Shown here: positions 36,301-47,900 of the stretch, one piece after another
How the letters are laid out: each line of letters begins with the position of its first letter
Position numbering within the stretch: the first letter of the stretch is position 1
Origin: Notospermus geniculatus
Taxonomy: Eukaryota > Nemertea > Pilidiophora > Heteronemertea > Lineidae
Direction of reading: 5' to 3'
NCBI GenBank assembly: GCA_002633025.1
Contig: NMRB01000087.1
Span: forward strand, 150,690-214,689
Length of the DNA stretch: 64,000 nt
The notes under the pieces: generated by a model
What the model saw: the letters and a program-made list of their open reading frames with translations, nothing else
The model's database searches: none
What the model was told of the DNA's origin: nothing
Translations under genes and position numbers: made by a program

Positions 36301-39300
36301 GCCGGGAAAGTGAGACATGCCCATCCTGTTACGACACACTGTACATACGTTCTGTAAAGCCGTGGCCGCGACCGTCGCCAAGAGAGGCTGCTTTAGAGAG
36401 GATAATAGGAACTGGATAACCGGATCTGTGGAAGAAACATTCTATACATATAAGACAATATCTTGATATGAAAGACACCGGAGGGTTGTCAAAGTGACGC
36501 AGTGGCAATATCAGCACATGCCACCTCGGCTTCCACGTTCAATCCCCGGCTGGACAGAGCGATTCTATTTGACAGCACAAGTTTTCTCCAGGTACATGTA
36601 CTCCTGTTTCCTGCAACTCTACATTAAAGCCACACTCTCTTGAATTCAGAAAGTGCTTACCTCCTCCGAAGTTAGTGCAGTGTAAAATATACTATGCTCT
36701 CTCTGAATAGATTAGAGCACTGCCTGCAATTTTTTTATGTGTACTGAAAACTAGGGCTTGATTTTCTGAGGAAGGCAAGCATTTTGAGGACATTCCCGGG
36801 GCTATGAGATCTCAACCTGCATTTCCGGGGTTTACACAAGACCATTAAGTCTTCCTTACCCCGAAGCATTCAGGTAAATTCTCCTAACACTTAGAAAATA
36901 CCGTAAAATTCAATACAGAGGGGCTTTAAATTCCCCCAAATGTTATTGATTGAGCTATGCCACACTTTGAGCTCAGCTCTTTACCACAGTCAGACACTGT
37001 CATTCCTCTGAACATGACCACCAACACACATGAGCCTTGAGGACCTACCAAGTCAACGAAGGTTTGAGAACTCACCGATGCATTCTGGATGCTCATCAAT
37101 CCATTCTGATAACTCCCCAACAAGTTGTGTACTGGTATATCTAACCGCTATATGGGCTGTTTCTGGCATTGTGAGGATAGCCTGAAGCACCTGTGGAACG
37201 ATCTCTTTTTCTTCCCTGAAATAACATTATTTTGATTTCTCACAATCCAAAAACTTTCGACACCCACACGTCAGGCATATACTTTTTCCCTCATTGCACC
37301 TATGACAACTTGTGCCTGGGAGAATTTCAACATCTTCCGATGAAAACACTTCATTGACCTTCTTGACATGTTTACTTACTTTACAGAAGAAGTTTCTTAA
37401 AATTGATACAAATAGTCAAGAAAAATGTGTCAATTTATCTCCTTTTTTACACTTACAGCACAATATTTTTAGCAACAGCACACATTACGAATAAAGCAGC
37501 CTCCGACTGGTCCCATGAAGCACCGGATGTCTGGTTCTTCAAACTCTCAAACATCTGAGCGAAACATGACGAAGAACCAACCAAGAACACCACATCTTTG
37601 ATAAGTTCAGATACCCGCGTTCGAAAATCACTGAAATCGCCCGACTCTTTTGGGATACCATCCTGAAACAAAGAAAAACATTGATTTTGTTTGGTTTTGC
37701 CTCAAATAATGATTGGTCAGGGAAAAAAAATTGTTACAAGCTGAGGAGGACCAAATATGAAATCGTTAGGCCTACTTGCAACAACAATTTATATTATTGA
37801 TTAGGTGGGATTAGAAATCGGGTTTCAAAGGTGAAAGACATTGCTTCCTTGTTGAAAGTTGATTAGGTGGGTCTCCAATAGAGGTTGACAGCTTATGGGC
37901 AGTACAGGAACACAAACAACTCACATGATCTGGATCAAATTGACAGTGTCTACATAGAGCTACGATCAGCCTCTGTATATATGGTTTGAAACATGCATTC
38001 AGTTCATCTCTGTCTGCTTGGTAGAGGAGTTCCGACAGCCGGTACCAGAAGTTGAATGTGATTTCTGCAACCTGAAAAAAAGACGAGTTTCAGCCTCTAT
38101 TGCATGTACCAGTATATATATTTAGTAGCAATCTTCTGAAAAATTTCAACCAAACATATTTAACTTGAAAATACATCAAAGCCACAAACACAATATAATT
38201 TGTATTGGGCCCATCCCATGTTACATTTTGTTCTCACTTTTTGTATTTAGGGTACAATGAAATTTCTTCCAATTCAGACTCATTTCATTTTAAAGCAGAA
38301 AGCTACAAAGAAATGTCTCTGCATGCACTAACAGGAATATAACCCTAGAAGTCACTGATTCTACTGTCTAGTCCTTTACCTCGTACTGATGATGTCCAAC
38401 ACACGTCAGTATCAGTTCTACAGTTCTCAGATCTCCAAGGCCTTGGTTGGGTTGGTAGGCAATGGTTTCTAAGAATGCTTCACCCATCTCTGTGAATATT
38501 CTACAGTAATTTATTGATCTGGAAAAGTGAAAATAATCGTAAGATGCCCTGTTACTTGAGTTCCAGTTGAGATGCAGAGGTTACCAGTCTTCGTCACATT
38601 CATAACAATATCCTGAACTCAAAAGTGAAAAGAGGAAAGCATGAGAAGAGATATATGACGTTGAGCCTGAGGAAAAGGGCGAGAGACGGGTTTCCACTTT
38701 GGTCAAATGATACTGCTTTGCTTCAGTGGCCGCCGTCCACCGATGTCATGCAACGTTACACAACTGCAATGGATCTGTGGACATTGCTGTCCAGCAACAA
38801 TTTCCGACCTGTGTTTGCGATAGCTTATGAGAGGAACTGCAAAAAAACGTTTTGGTAGTTAAACGATAAACTTACTTGTCGAGATCCTCATCATTCACAG
38901 ACATGTGGTAAGCCTCTGGTAAATTCATCACACCTTGGAAAAGAGCCTGGGCCAGCAGATTAGTCTTTCCTTGGTCTTCAATTGAGTACAAAGCTGAACA
39001 CACAGAATCGCAAGCGGCCTCGTGCAGCATATTAGGACAGTCTTTGTTCATCTGCAATGTAAGAAGATAGGATATTGAAAGCACAACTACTTTGAACTGC
39101 ATGTTTGAAGACTCAGATTGAAAACAGATCCTACTCAAGCTGATGAAAGGGTACCGGCAGTCAGAGTGGCCTAACCCCTCACCCTTTCCACTGAATACTT
39201 CAAAGGAAGACGGGCAGACTGCTTTGGCTTTTTCATGCTCTCTAAAGGAAGCAGTGCCTGCTATAGATGAGTCTTGAATTCACAGATCTGCGCACTTCCG

Positions 39301-40796
39301 CCGAAATCGCAACCACAACCTCAATCTGAAACCATCTGATGTGACGCAATCCATGATTCAGCAATGGTCACCTCTGATGCAATGGCGTCGAAGAAACTGT
39401 CATGGGGTTCTCTGCGTCACGTCATTCAGTTACAGACCGAGGTTGTGGTTGCGATTTCAGTGGAAGTGTGCAGATCTTTCTCGTTTACGTCAATTTGAGA
39501 ATTGTCTTTTGGCAGTCAGTCGTGAAAATCACACATGCACCACTTACCAAAGCTATGAAAGGTACCATCAGCAGTTTACTATTGATGATCTGCTCCTGTG
39601 GGAGAACATTGATACTAAACCAGCTACCCAAACATCGAAAGACCTTGATCTGAAGGCGTACGTCGTTCGTACATGAACCATTTTCTGTGCAAGCAGTCTG
39701 AAAATTGAATAAAAGGTGAAGATAACATAACGAATACAAGAGATCACCACAACCATTTAACATTTTGTTAACATCAGGAATTTTTTATGGTGATTCCCAT
39801 CAATCCTGTAGGCCACATACTCTCCTTTATAAAGGCAAGCTAAAAGAAGACTCAAGATCTTACCAATAACTGGAGCACCAATGGGGCAGCGGTAGCCAAT
39901 TCTTCAGTTAATTCTTTTCGTCTGTTAGCACCAAGACGCAAGGATCTGCTATTAATCTGAAAGAGTTGCATTTCATTCGTTAGAGATTGAGAAATAGTGA
40001 ATAAGACTTGGACGAAGCATCATCACAGCCCTGCATTCTTTTCTCCTGAAAGTCTGGCAGCCCACCAACTTGGATTTGGGTTGGGGAATTGATTTTTTAA
40101 CACAGGGTTCGTACACTTCCCCTGAGATTATTTTCAAGGACATTTCAGGGTAATTAAGACCCCCTTTTTAAGGGTTTTTCAGGGTAAAACGTATTGAATT
40201 CGATCGCTTTTCGCTAAAATTTGCCGCCATGACATATCAACACACCACGCGCATGCGCAGACTTATACTCATCACTTCATTTCTGAACGTAAGATGGCGC
40301 ACGGAGGCTTGAGATTCCTTGGCGGGAAACCAAGGACAGCATGGTGATTGCCGCGCGGCGCGGGGGGGGGGTTGATAGCGACCTGGGCGGGGTAGAATCT
40401 TGAAAAAAACACAAGTAACTTCTTCAGTTTAGGGAAGAACGGCAACAAACAAACCTTTCAAAAGCTTTATTCAAAATTTAAGGACTTTTCTGCGGTTTTT
40501 AAGGGTAACCTTTGAAATCTAAGGACATTTTAGGGTTTTCAAGACCAACTTTTTTTTTCAAGGACATTCCCGGTTTTTAAGGGGGCGTACGAACCCTGTA
40601 ACAGAAAGGGGCCCCTCAGTATTCAATATGACTCAAAACTGANGGTGGCTAGCTACATGGAAGCCAGATCTCATCTCACCGATCGCTGCAATTCGCCAAG
40701 CCAAACAGAGGCCTTTTCCTTTCCAGCAACATCTGGATTGTGGTAGAGAGCATTAAGAGCTTGTAAAACAGTATCTAGGGTAGGTGCAGTTTCCAT
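33305..40796 (-). CDS. TNPO3: Transportin-3 (importin-beta family), 15 exons found, about 90 residues missing
   Basis: Nuclear import receptor for phosphorylated SR splicing factors, built of HEAT repeats. Exons in transcript order: 40680-40796, [missing], 39864-39956, 39548-39697, 38876-39051, 38380-38518, 37925-38071, 37457-37662, 37076-37215, 36231-36425, 35619-36001, 35276-35487, 34577-34733, 33895-34062, 33585-33697, 33305-33365. They total 2,457 bases (818 residues), against about 923 in human. The start METAPTL with ALYHNPD…[15 protein letters not shown] matches the family N-terminus. Other diagnostic blocks are [57 protein letters not shown] and the C-terminus [10 protein letters not shown]. 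Exon 1 ends in phase 0 and 39864-39956 starts in phase 0. The lost exon or exons correspond to human residues ~40-132 and should lie at the N at 40643. Confidence 0.95.
34102..34255. mobile_element. 154-bp hAT-like MITE with GCTAC target duplication
   Basis: Begins CAGTGTTGGTTCGCCAGAGG and ends CCTGGCAGAAACACTG, flanked by GCTAC on both sides. The interior has a C-run and CCTTAAAAAGTC. A solo end of the same family is at 10313. Confidence 0.75.
34320..34425. repeat. Degenerate CTAACC / CTAACACTAA simple repeat
   Basis: Interstitial stretch with short runs of CCTAACCCTAACCCTA and variants. It resembles telomere-type repeats but is short and impure, inside a TNPO3 intron. Confidence 0.7.
34826..35275 (-). 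repeat. Minisatellite built from the TNPO3 exon end and splice donor
   Basis: About eight units of roughly 45-55 bp, each with GGTGCCAGGCATGCAACTTA followed by CCTCGTGCATAATC-like sequence. On the minus strand the true exon 35276-35487 ends GATTATGCACGAG followed by GTAAGTTGCATGCC. Intron units keep degraded copies of the same exon end and donor. Two head-to-head units form a palindrome at about 34932-35073. Confidence 0.8.
39270..39505. mobile_element. MITE, family 1 copy 3 (TNPO3 intron)
   Basis: Arms GATCTGCGCACTTCCGCCGA and the inverted TCAGTGGAAGTGTGCAGATC bracket about 190 bp. Sequence outside these arms also pairs imperfectly. Homologous to 20520-20757. Confidence 0.75.
40103..40598. 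mobile_element. 496-bp CAGGG-type TIR element with TAACA target duplication
   Basis: Starts CAGGGTTCGTACAC and ends GCGTACGAACCCTG, flanked by TAACA on both sides. The interior repeats AAGGACATTTCAGGG-type sequence. No coding capacity; hAT-like ends. It lies in the first TNPO3 intron. Confidence 0.8.
40643..40643. other. Single-N join with missing TNPO3 exon(s)
   Basis: Lies 37 bases beyond the donor of TNPO3 exon 1. The next identifiable exon starts about 90 residues later in the protein. Confidence 0.7.
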
Positions 40797-40879
40797 GACG
40801 AAACGCCAGGCGTCCAAAATCCGCACGAATCTCGAACAAATTTTGAGGAAACCGGCGACCCACACAACACCACGAAAAT

Positions 40880-42000
40880 AGCCCCGCAGTAAAAAATATT
40901 TTTATCAATATTTTACACGGGATGTAATCGAATCACAATATCACAAAGATGAGAAATAATACATAAGGCACAGAAAATTAACCATTTAGAAAATTTTGTT
41001 TTATAGTTTTCTGATTTTGTTTTAATATTGACGAATGAACTACGTTTCCATTCTAACCTGGTGTCGTGGGCGTCCGACGGTGGCGCTGACTGACCATTGG
41101 TCGGTCAACGCCCATCAGGGCGAGGTCCACTGTACGACTCGTCTTATCGAATGCACATATTTTGCCAAATAATTAAGGCCCGAACCCACTGACGCGTTTT
41201 CGCGCTGCGGGAAAACGCACCGGCAGAAAAGTCTAAATTGTTAAAAGGCAGCGGACCGAGAAAATAACAAAGGATGTGATTTGTCGGGCAGTGATAAAAC
41301 CGCGGCGGAAAAAGGCAGTCGGTCAGCTGCCGCAGGCCCGTAAGACATTCCACTGAGACCGGTTTCCGCAGCGGTTTTGCGCCGCCGCGGCGGTTTTCAC
41401 AGGCATTGGGACAATAAACTTACGCGCCATGTATTGTTAAACCATCCAAAACAAATCGCAAAACGCAATCCGGGAAACCGGTCTAGTGGAAAGCCCTGTT
41501 TCCACTACAACGGTTTCCGGTGCGGTTTGCGGCGCGGGAGCGGTTTTCACAGGCATTGGGATAATTAACACGCAAAAATTGTTAAACTATCGAAAGATTA
41601 TCCAAAACCCTGTGAAAAAATCCCGGCGCGGCAAACCGCACTGAGCGGGAACCCGGCCGGCCGGACTAGTGGATACAGGCCTTTAGGCCTCGGGCCACTT
41701 GTGCGTTTTGCGCTGCGTGTATGCGTCAAATCTTGTTAGAACGGCGGAAAATAACAAAAGATTTGCCGCATCACGCAGCGTAAAACGCACAAGTGGCCCA
41801 ACACCTTTTGTTGACGGGGGCGTCTTGCGATTAAGCCTGGCCGCACACTGGAGCTATCTGCTGAGCAAAAAATCATTCGAGACCGTTTGCTCAGCAGATA
41901 GCTCACGTGCGCGCGTATTTTTTGGTCAGTTTTCTGCCTGATACAATAACACACAAGACGAGACTCGATCATAATGCAATTTTATTTCGCATGTTTTATC
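40880..42000. repeat. Cluster of foldback elements upstream of TNPO3
   Basis: No gene seen. Three inverted-repeat units: about 41340-41680 (CGGTTTTCACAGGCATTGGG repeated, with GTCTAGTGGAA-type ends), about 41690-41805 (GGGCCACTTGTGCGTTTTGC against its inverse) and 41851-41904 (GAGCTATCTGCTGAGCAAA against TTTGCTCAGCAGATAGCTC). Probable MITEs. Confidence 0.6.
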
Positions 42001-42025
42001 TCACTACAGATTATTCGCTGTTGAC

Positions 42026-43484
42026 TTATCCCTGGCTACATTGCCTGCGTACCAATGCTGCCACCTCGTCAATCTTCTGTATCACCTTGTTTATAAAACC
42101 CTCTATTTCACGATACGTCACGCGGTGCCTCCTGAAATGATGATCAAGCATCTCGACATATGGCAGATTGTGGCCCTCCAAGCAACTGAAGGGCATGAAG
42201 AATCTCGAACTAAGGGCCCACACGTCAGTGTCGGTGTAAGGGCTAAAATTCAAGGTGAACCTGATTGCTTCGTTTTCTACAGTCAAGAAATTGCACCAAT
42301 GAATTGCAGTATTTTACAGTACAGGTATTTTACTGAAGTTGCGTCGCCACCGAACGGAACCCGTTTCAAGTCAGATTTCAGATTTGGTAATTTGCAGCTT
42401 ACATGTACTTTTCTCTGGCCAAGTTTTCTTTCGATACAGGGTATGCTTCTGAAACAAAAAAAAGTGAAATTATGACCTAAGCCTGAAGGGAAGTATTGGT
42501 CTTTATGAATGCTAAAGGCAGAAATCAATAACTTTACTCGGAGGTACTCGGATCAGCGGCCAAATTAACCGTCTACGCACCGGGCCAGCGGCCTCTTGAG
42601 GCCGGTACCACTGAATACTCGTATTATCACAAATTCGGTCAATTTTCTGGCACATTCATTCGATTTTATTGAACGGGGTATTCGATTTTTAGCATGCGGC
42701 AATTCGGTTTAAATCAATTAGGCCTACTCTAATTGCCAATCGATTTATCAAACCGAGTAATATACTCGGCTCAGAATCGGAAAGACGCTGCAAAAGAATC
42801 GAACGCAAAATCGAGGGTGTTTTATTTGGATGCGTTGAACCACAGGACCAAGTATTCAACGAGTTCATTGGGGCTCATTTGTTAAGTCTGGAAGTAATAA
42901 TAACTTTACTTGCCTGTTGCCATCACCGCGATTGAAACCAATATAACTGCTACCAGTATCGCACAGAAGAATTTCTTCATCTTTACAGCTGAAAAATAAA
43001 AATCGGTGGAGCCGTCACACCACCATTCGGAACACCTCGGGTCTTTCCGTCATTGTTCGGGAAAGCCCTGGCAAAGTTTCAAGCTCTAAGTTGAGAATGG
43101 TCACACCACGTCCCGTTGTAACGTTTTTGAATGTTCCCCACCTGTGAGTGCTCCCGACGATTGTCTGACCGAAATACTCTAAAGTTGCGACTTGACAATA
43201 GGGAAAGTCCACGGTAAAATTCGTGATTTTTTTTACTTGTTCAGTGCGGTCTCTGCAACACATGGCACTAAAGGACCATGAAGTACCCTGCATCATGTCA
43301 GGCTTGTGTCCTTCTATGCCCCTGGTATGAATTAAGTTCGTTGTGATTCATAATTAGTGCACTGTTTGTCACGGACGTAAGCAGAAGATTCAAGAAAAAC
43401 TTGCCTATACGGTGAGAATAAAATCGAAGATGTCCGGTAGCCAAAATCGACTGCTGTCTTCCGTCCTGGATCGTGATTATAAAA
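42026..43484 (-). CDS. Small secreted peptide precursor, array copy A (4 exons)
   Basis: Not a family I recognise. Non-coding exon 1 ends at 43405. Coding parts are 42914-42980 (ATG at 42978-42980), 42403-42448 and 42026-42131: 219 bases, 72 residues plus stop. Exon 2 encodes a signal peptide, MKKFFCAILVAV followed by ILVSIAVMAT. Exon 3 encodes a charged pro-segment starting EAYPVSKENLARE. Exon 4 encodes a basic start (RHRVTYRE), an amphipathic helix (FINKVIQKIDEVAALVRR) and the tail QCSQG. Phases 1 and 2 at the two coding junctions are identical in the other two copies. The donors of exons 1 and 2 here are GCAAGT, not GTAAGT. An alternative donor six bases upstream of GTAAGC in exon 3 would also keep frame. 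Secretion follows from the signal peptide; any antimicrobial or signalling role is only inference. Confidence 0.72.
43477..43484 (-). promoter_or_regulatory. TATA box of peptide gene A
   Basis: On the minus strand GCTTTTATAATCACGATCC, conserved in all three copies at the same distance (about 70-95 bases) from the exon 1 donor. A transcription start 25-30 bases downstream is inferred. Confidence 0.55.
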
Positions 43485-43793
43485 GCTAATCAAAAAGTTA
43501 ATCAAGTCTTCGCCATCTGGAAGAATCCATCTGATTCTCACCAGTCTATCTGGCCTGGCACCCATCTAGCCTGGTTTGAATCCATCACATTTCCCGCTTC
43601 TGATGAGCTCATACTGAGAGCCTCAGCCCCCTCCGGATCCGGGCCTGATGATGGCACGTCTTCAAACGAACTAATCCCTACCTTAAAACAACCTCCGACG
43701 TGGTTTAAGTTTTTGCTGGGTTTAAGCCAGACTTGAACCTAGCTTTAATCATCAAGTTCAGTTCCAAATTAAGCTCAATTCTGGCTTAAGCTA

Positions 43794-44058
43794 CACTCTT
43801 AGCCAAAAAGGTTCTTTAGGGGTTCTTTGTGCCACACCAGAGGAACCCCAAGGTTCTATGGATCCTTCTGTAAAGAACCCGAAAGGGTTCCATGTAGAAC
43901 CTTTCTGTCGCCAAAGAACCCATAAAGGTTCCAGTTAGAACCCTTTTCTGAGGGAAAGGTTCTATCTGGAACCTCTAAAGGTTCTTAAACAACCCGAGGG
44001 TTCTTAAATCAGAGGGTTCTCCTGGTGTGGCACCAAAGAACCTTTTTGGCTAAGAGTG
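43794..44058. mobile_element. 265-bp MITE with TA target duplication, GGTTC-rich
   Basis: TIR CACTCTTAGCCAAAAAGGTT and its exact inverse end the element, flanked by TA on both sides, as for Tc1/mariner-type insertions. The interior is an array of AAAGGTTC/GAACCCTTT motifs in both orientations. Confidence 0.88.
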
Positions 44059-44141
44059 TACAGTGGTGCATACGGGCCTAAATGTACATTAGTTGATTTG
44101 TGACAGGTAGGAACGTTCTCCAATTTAAATCTGTTTCAACC

Positions 44142-44190
44142 CCAAAATAGCACTAACGTCACGTTTAACGTGGCGTTAGTGCTATTTTGG
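44142..44190. repeat. Palindrome CCAAAATAGCACTAACG
   Basis: 17-bp perfect arms around a 15-base centre. The same motif recurs at 57920-58037 and, degraded, near 52170-52310 and 55540-55650, beside a shared AACAACCGGGCCCTGATAGC block. Confidence 0.7.
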
Positions 44191-44324
44191 CGTTTGGCGT
44201 TATCTCGAAGCCCTAGTGATAAATTGAACAACCTGGCCCTGATAGCCGATAAATACTGTATTACTGGGTGCCTTCGCTCCCTGCTCGGGTACCGTGAAAG
44301 TTAGTTTGATTTAACTCAATCAGA

Positions 44325-44500
44325 ATGTGCCGTTCGTGACATGAAATGCAAACAGGCCGGATCCCGGGGGCCGGATATGCCTGTTTGCGCCAGGTTTTCA
44401 CGGCAGCTAAATTCTCAAAATCCACAGCCTCAGAAGCGCGCCCAGAATATAAAGTTTTTAATAACTCTGTAAAATACGGCGAAATTTGGAAAACCGTACC
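44325..44500. repeat. Duplicated block upstream of peptide genes A and C
   Basis: GAATGTGCCGTTCGTGACAT followed by GAAATGCAAACAGGCCGG… is repeated at 58260-58437 at high identity. It marks the upstream edge of the duplicated unit. The copy at 58437 breaks off into CCTACCCCTCATCGACTTCC, which also occurs at 52886. Confidence 0.75.
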
Positions 44501-44950
44501 AGCTGCGACACCTTCCCGAGAGCCGATACCGGTGTGATATACGGGAGAATCCAACCTACCTCGACGCGAGTCCAGGTCATAAAAATTTTGTAAGTTCAAA
44601 CACGTTTTTCCTTCTCAGTATTAAAGTGAATAAATGTATATATGAAAATACATGAACCGTGGTGGTATATGGTCATCCTGGTGGAATGCATCCTGAGAAT
44701 CGCAGGTCATTTACAGTCGTACTGTGGAGGGGAGCGGTTGTAGTGAAGACCCTGATGCGAGGATGGGAATAACTCCTCAAATGTCCCCTCGAATTCTTCT
44801 ATTTTTGAGCAAGTTCGGCAAGGCTGACTGTTTTCCTGTGTCAACGAAGCATCATTCCCTATGTTCAAAATGATTCAAGATGAAACTCACTTGATAATGT
44901 GATTTATTTCAGCTCTCAGTACAGCATATTCGGCATGTTAAAGACTCAGC

Positions 44951-47900
44951 TTATCCCTGTTTACACTGGCTGCGTATCAATGCTTGTATATTTTTATTCA
45001 CTGCGTCAATCTTCGCTATTACCATGTTTATCTGCTGTCTGACGAACCAACTCGGTGTGCCGCGCCTGAAACGTAGACTCGGGACCCAGTCGTTGTGTCG
45101 CTCCGGCCGCCGCACTACACTCCACAAACGACTGGGAAAGCAAGCTGCAAAATCAGCGGCTAGCGTACCGACAACAACAACGAATGTGAATGAGTTCAGC
45201 CAATCAGAAACTGCGTCTTCAACGGCCGTCGTCTGCTCGTTGCAAGATTCAANNNNNNNNNNNNNNNNNNNNNNNNNNNNNNNNNNNNNNNNNNNNNNNN
45301 NNNNNNNNNNNNNNNNNNNNNNNNNNNNNNNNNNNNNNNNNNNNNNNNNNNNNNNNNNNNNNNNNNNNNNNNNNNNNNNNNNNNNNNNNNNNNNNNNNNN
45401 NNNNNNNNNNNNNNNNNNNNNNNNNNNNNNNNNNNNNNNNNNNNNNNNNNNNNNNNNNNNNNNNNNNNNNNNNNNNNNNNNNNNNNNNNNNNNNNNNNNN
45501 NNNNNNNNNNNNNNNNNNNNNNNNNNNNNNNNNNNNNNNNNNNNNNNNNNNNNNNNNNNNNNNNNNNNNNNNNNNNNNNNNNNNNNNNNNNNNNNNNNNN
45601 NNNNNNNNNNNNNNNNNNNNNNNNNNNNNNNNNNNNNNNNNNNNNNNNNNNNNNNNNNNNNNNNNNNNNNNNNNNNNNNNNNNNNNNNNNNNNNNNNNNN
45701 NNNNNNNNNNNNNNNNNNNNNNNNNNNNNNNNNNNNNNNNNNNNNNNNNNNNNNNNNNNNNNNNNNNNNNNNNNNNNNNNNNNNNNNNNNNNNNNNNNNN
45801 NNNNNNNNNNNNNNNNNNNNNNNNNNNNNNNNNNNNNNNNNNNNNNNNNNNNNNNNNNNNNNNNNNNNNNNNNNNNNNNNNNNNNNNNNNNNNNNNNNNN
45901 NNNNNNNNNNNNNNNNNNNNNNNNNNNNNNNNNNNNNNNNNNNNCCCTTGACGACCACCGTTTGTCATCCTGCTCGCAGACAGGTCGTTCCATGGACCGC
46001 ACACACCCCCACCACTGTCAATGATAAATGCGTGTAATCCAATGTTTTGTGAATAAAACATGCATTAACGTATTAGATTATTCTTCATTTTGAGATTTTC
46101 ATCGATCCAAACCTCACAATGTCCCTATCTTCGTCATAAACCGCGCTTTCAGTAACGTTTGGCTGCTTCAGCCGCCACGCTCATGGGCGGCAAATGCGAG
46201 CGATAAATGCTACGGTGGTCGGCAAGGGTGGATGGAGCGATAGTAGGAGTGACAGGAAGCCTTGGTTTGGCAAGATGTAATGAAGGCGTATGACTCGTTC
46301 CAGCAAACAGATGGAAATCGACATCCCGATCTAAGGAGCAGGCCGGGTATCGCAGGCCGGAGTGGACACAATTCATATTTAATGTCCACATGGATTAATT
46401 CCGATTTTATATCCACATTAAATCAAGAATTTATGTCCACACTAAATCAACCAATCGCAGCTGAGTTTTTATTGTGGATATAAAATCGCACTTCTTATTT
46501 AATGTCCATATAAATTCGTATTTTATGTCCCCATTAAATCACGAATTAATATCCACATAAAATCGACCAATCACGGATAAGGACTTTTGGACGGATGTGA
46601 GTGTTCTCGATCGCTTCCGTCCGCAATCGTTTTGGCTTAGCCTGCTGTCTCTTAGCATTGATGAGGGCTAAAATTCAAGGTGAATCTGATTGCTGTTTTT
46701 GAACATGGATTAGAGTCCCATCTTTTGGTCCCGAAGCTGCTTCGGGCTTAGAAATTGCTTGTGAAAACTCTTTTGCATAAAGATAGAAGATTTGGGCGTC
46801 ACCTACCAAACTAGAACCTGTAAAAAATCCTATATAAACCCGGAAGGTTAGTGTCTCACCACAGGCCTAATCGAGAATTGGAGATTTGGTATTGCAACTT
46901 ACCTCTCAATGGCCAACGTTTCTTCCGATGTTTGATATGCTTCTGAAATAGAGAAGGTAAACTTGTGACAAAATGGAAGAAACACATGAAGCAGTCTAAA
47001 AGCAGAAATCAATGGTGATTTTATACCGATTTAAAAGGGCCCGACTGGCAACCTCCTCAAAGGCAGTTCGATACGATATACGCTCATATCATTTGGCATG
47101 AGAAGCTAACTCTGACTGATGTGTAGGTATTGCAAACACTCTGAACATCAACATTCGAACCCATATATTCGTAGGTTGTCAGTTGCTCACTGTTAGAAAT
47201 TATTAATTTTACAGAAGTAATTTTGCAGTAATTTTACAGAAAGTGCCTGCAGCAGAGTCCCCAGCACTTTCTGTAAATTTACATCATTTTTTAATGGTAT
47301 GATTCGTGTTTTCCTGTATTGGTTGGACTCCATTGGACATCCCATTATGATGCCTTCTGGGAGCAGTATGAAAATATAATTTGGTCAGCCTCCAGTCAAG
47401 TCTCTGTTAACATTTATTTAAGTCTGTAGTTTTACAGATCACGCTGTAAGTTTACAGATCCAGTGCTGGGGACTCTGCTTCAGATTTTCTGTAAAATCTT
47501 CTGTTATTTCTAACAGTGTAGCGCCACCTGTGATGAAGTGACTGAACTTATATGAGCGCAAGCAAAACCTGGCTATTGCATCTTTCAGAGGACACTTTTG
47601 AAACTTTTTTACAAGCCTGGTGGCGACAAGGATTCAAAAGGTGACTTTAGGGATGTCACTCAACGTTTGGTTGTGGATAATTTTACTGAATGTTGATAAT
47701 AGTTTACGAAGTGGTTATTTGCACAGCTAACTGCTGTGTATGCAGTACGAATAATTTTCTTGCATGCACGTTCAGCTAATTAATATTCATGCCCACCGAT
47801 AAGCATGTCTCGATGTAACCCCGTCGCAGCATTGTTTTATTCCCCGTCGCTGCCAGATGTCTCGGTAGCTCAATCGGTTAGAGCGTTCGCTTTCTACACC

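Noticed and set aside
43015-43565. Minus-strand ORFs of 77 and 93 codons beside peptide gene A
   Set aside because: They cover the promoter, non-coding exon 1 and first intron; the frames are not kept in copies B and C, while the four-exon model is.
44951-46061. Long ORFs across the gap
   Set aside because: Most of their length is N; only the last exon of peptide gene B (44951-45065) is supported.
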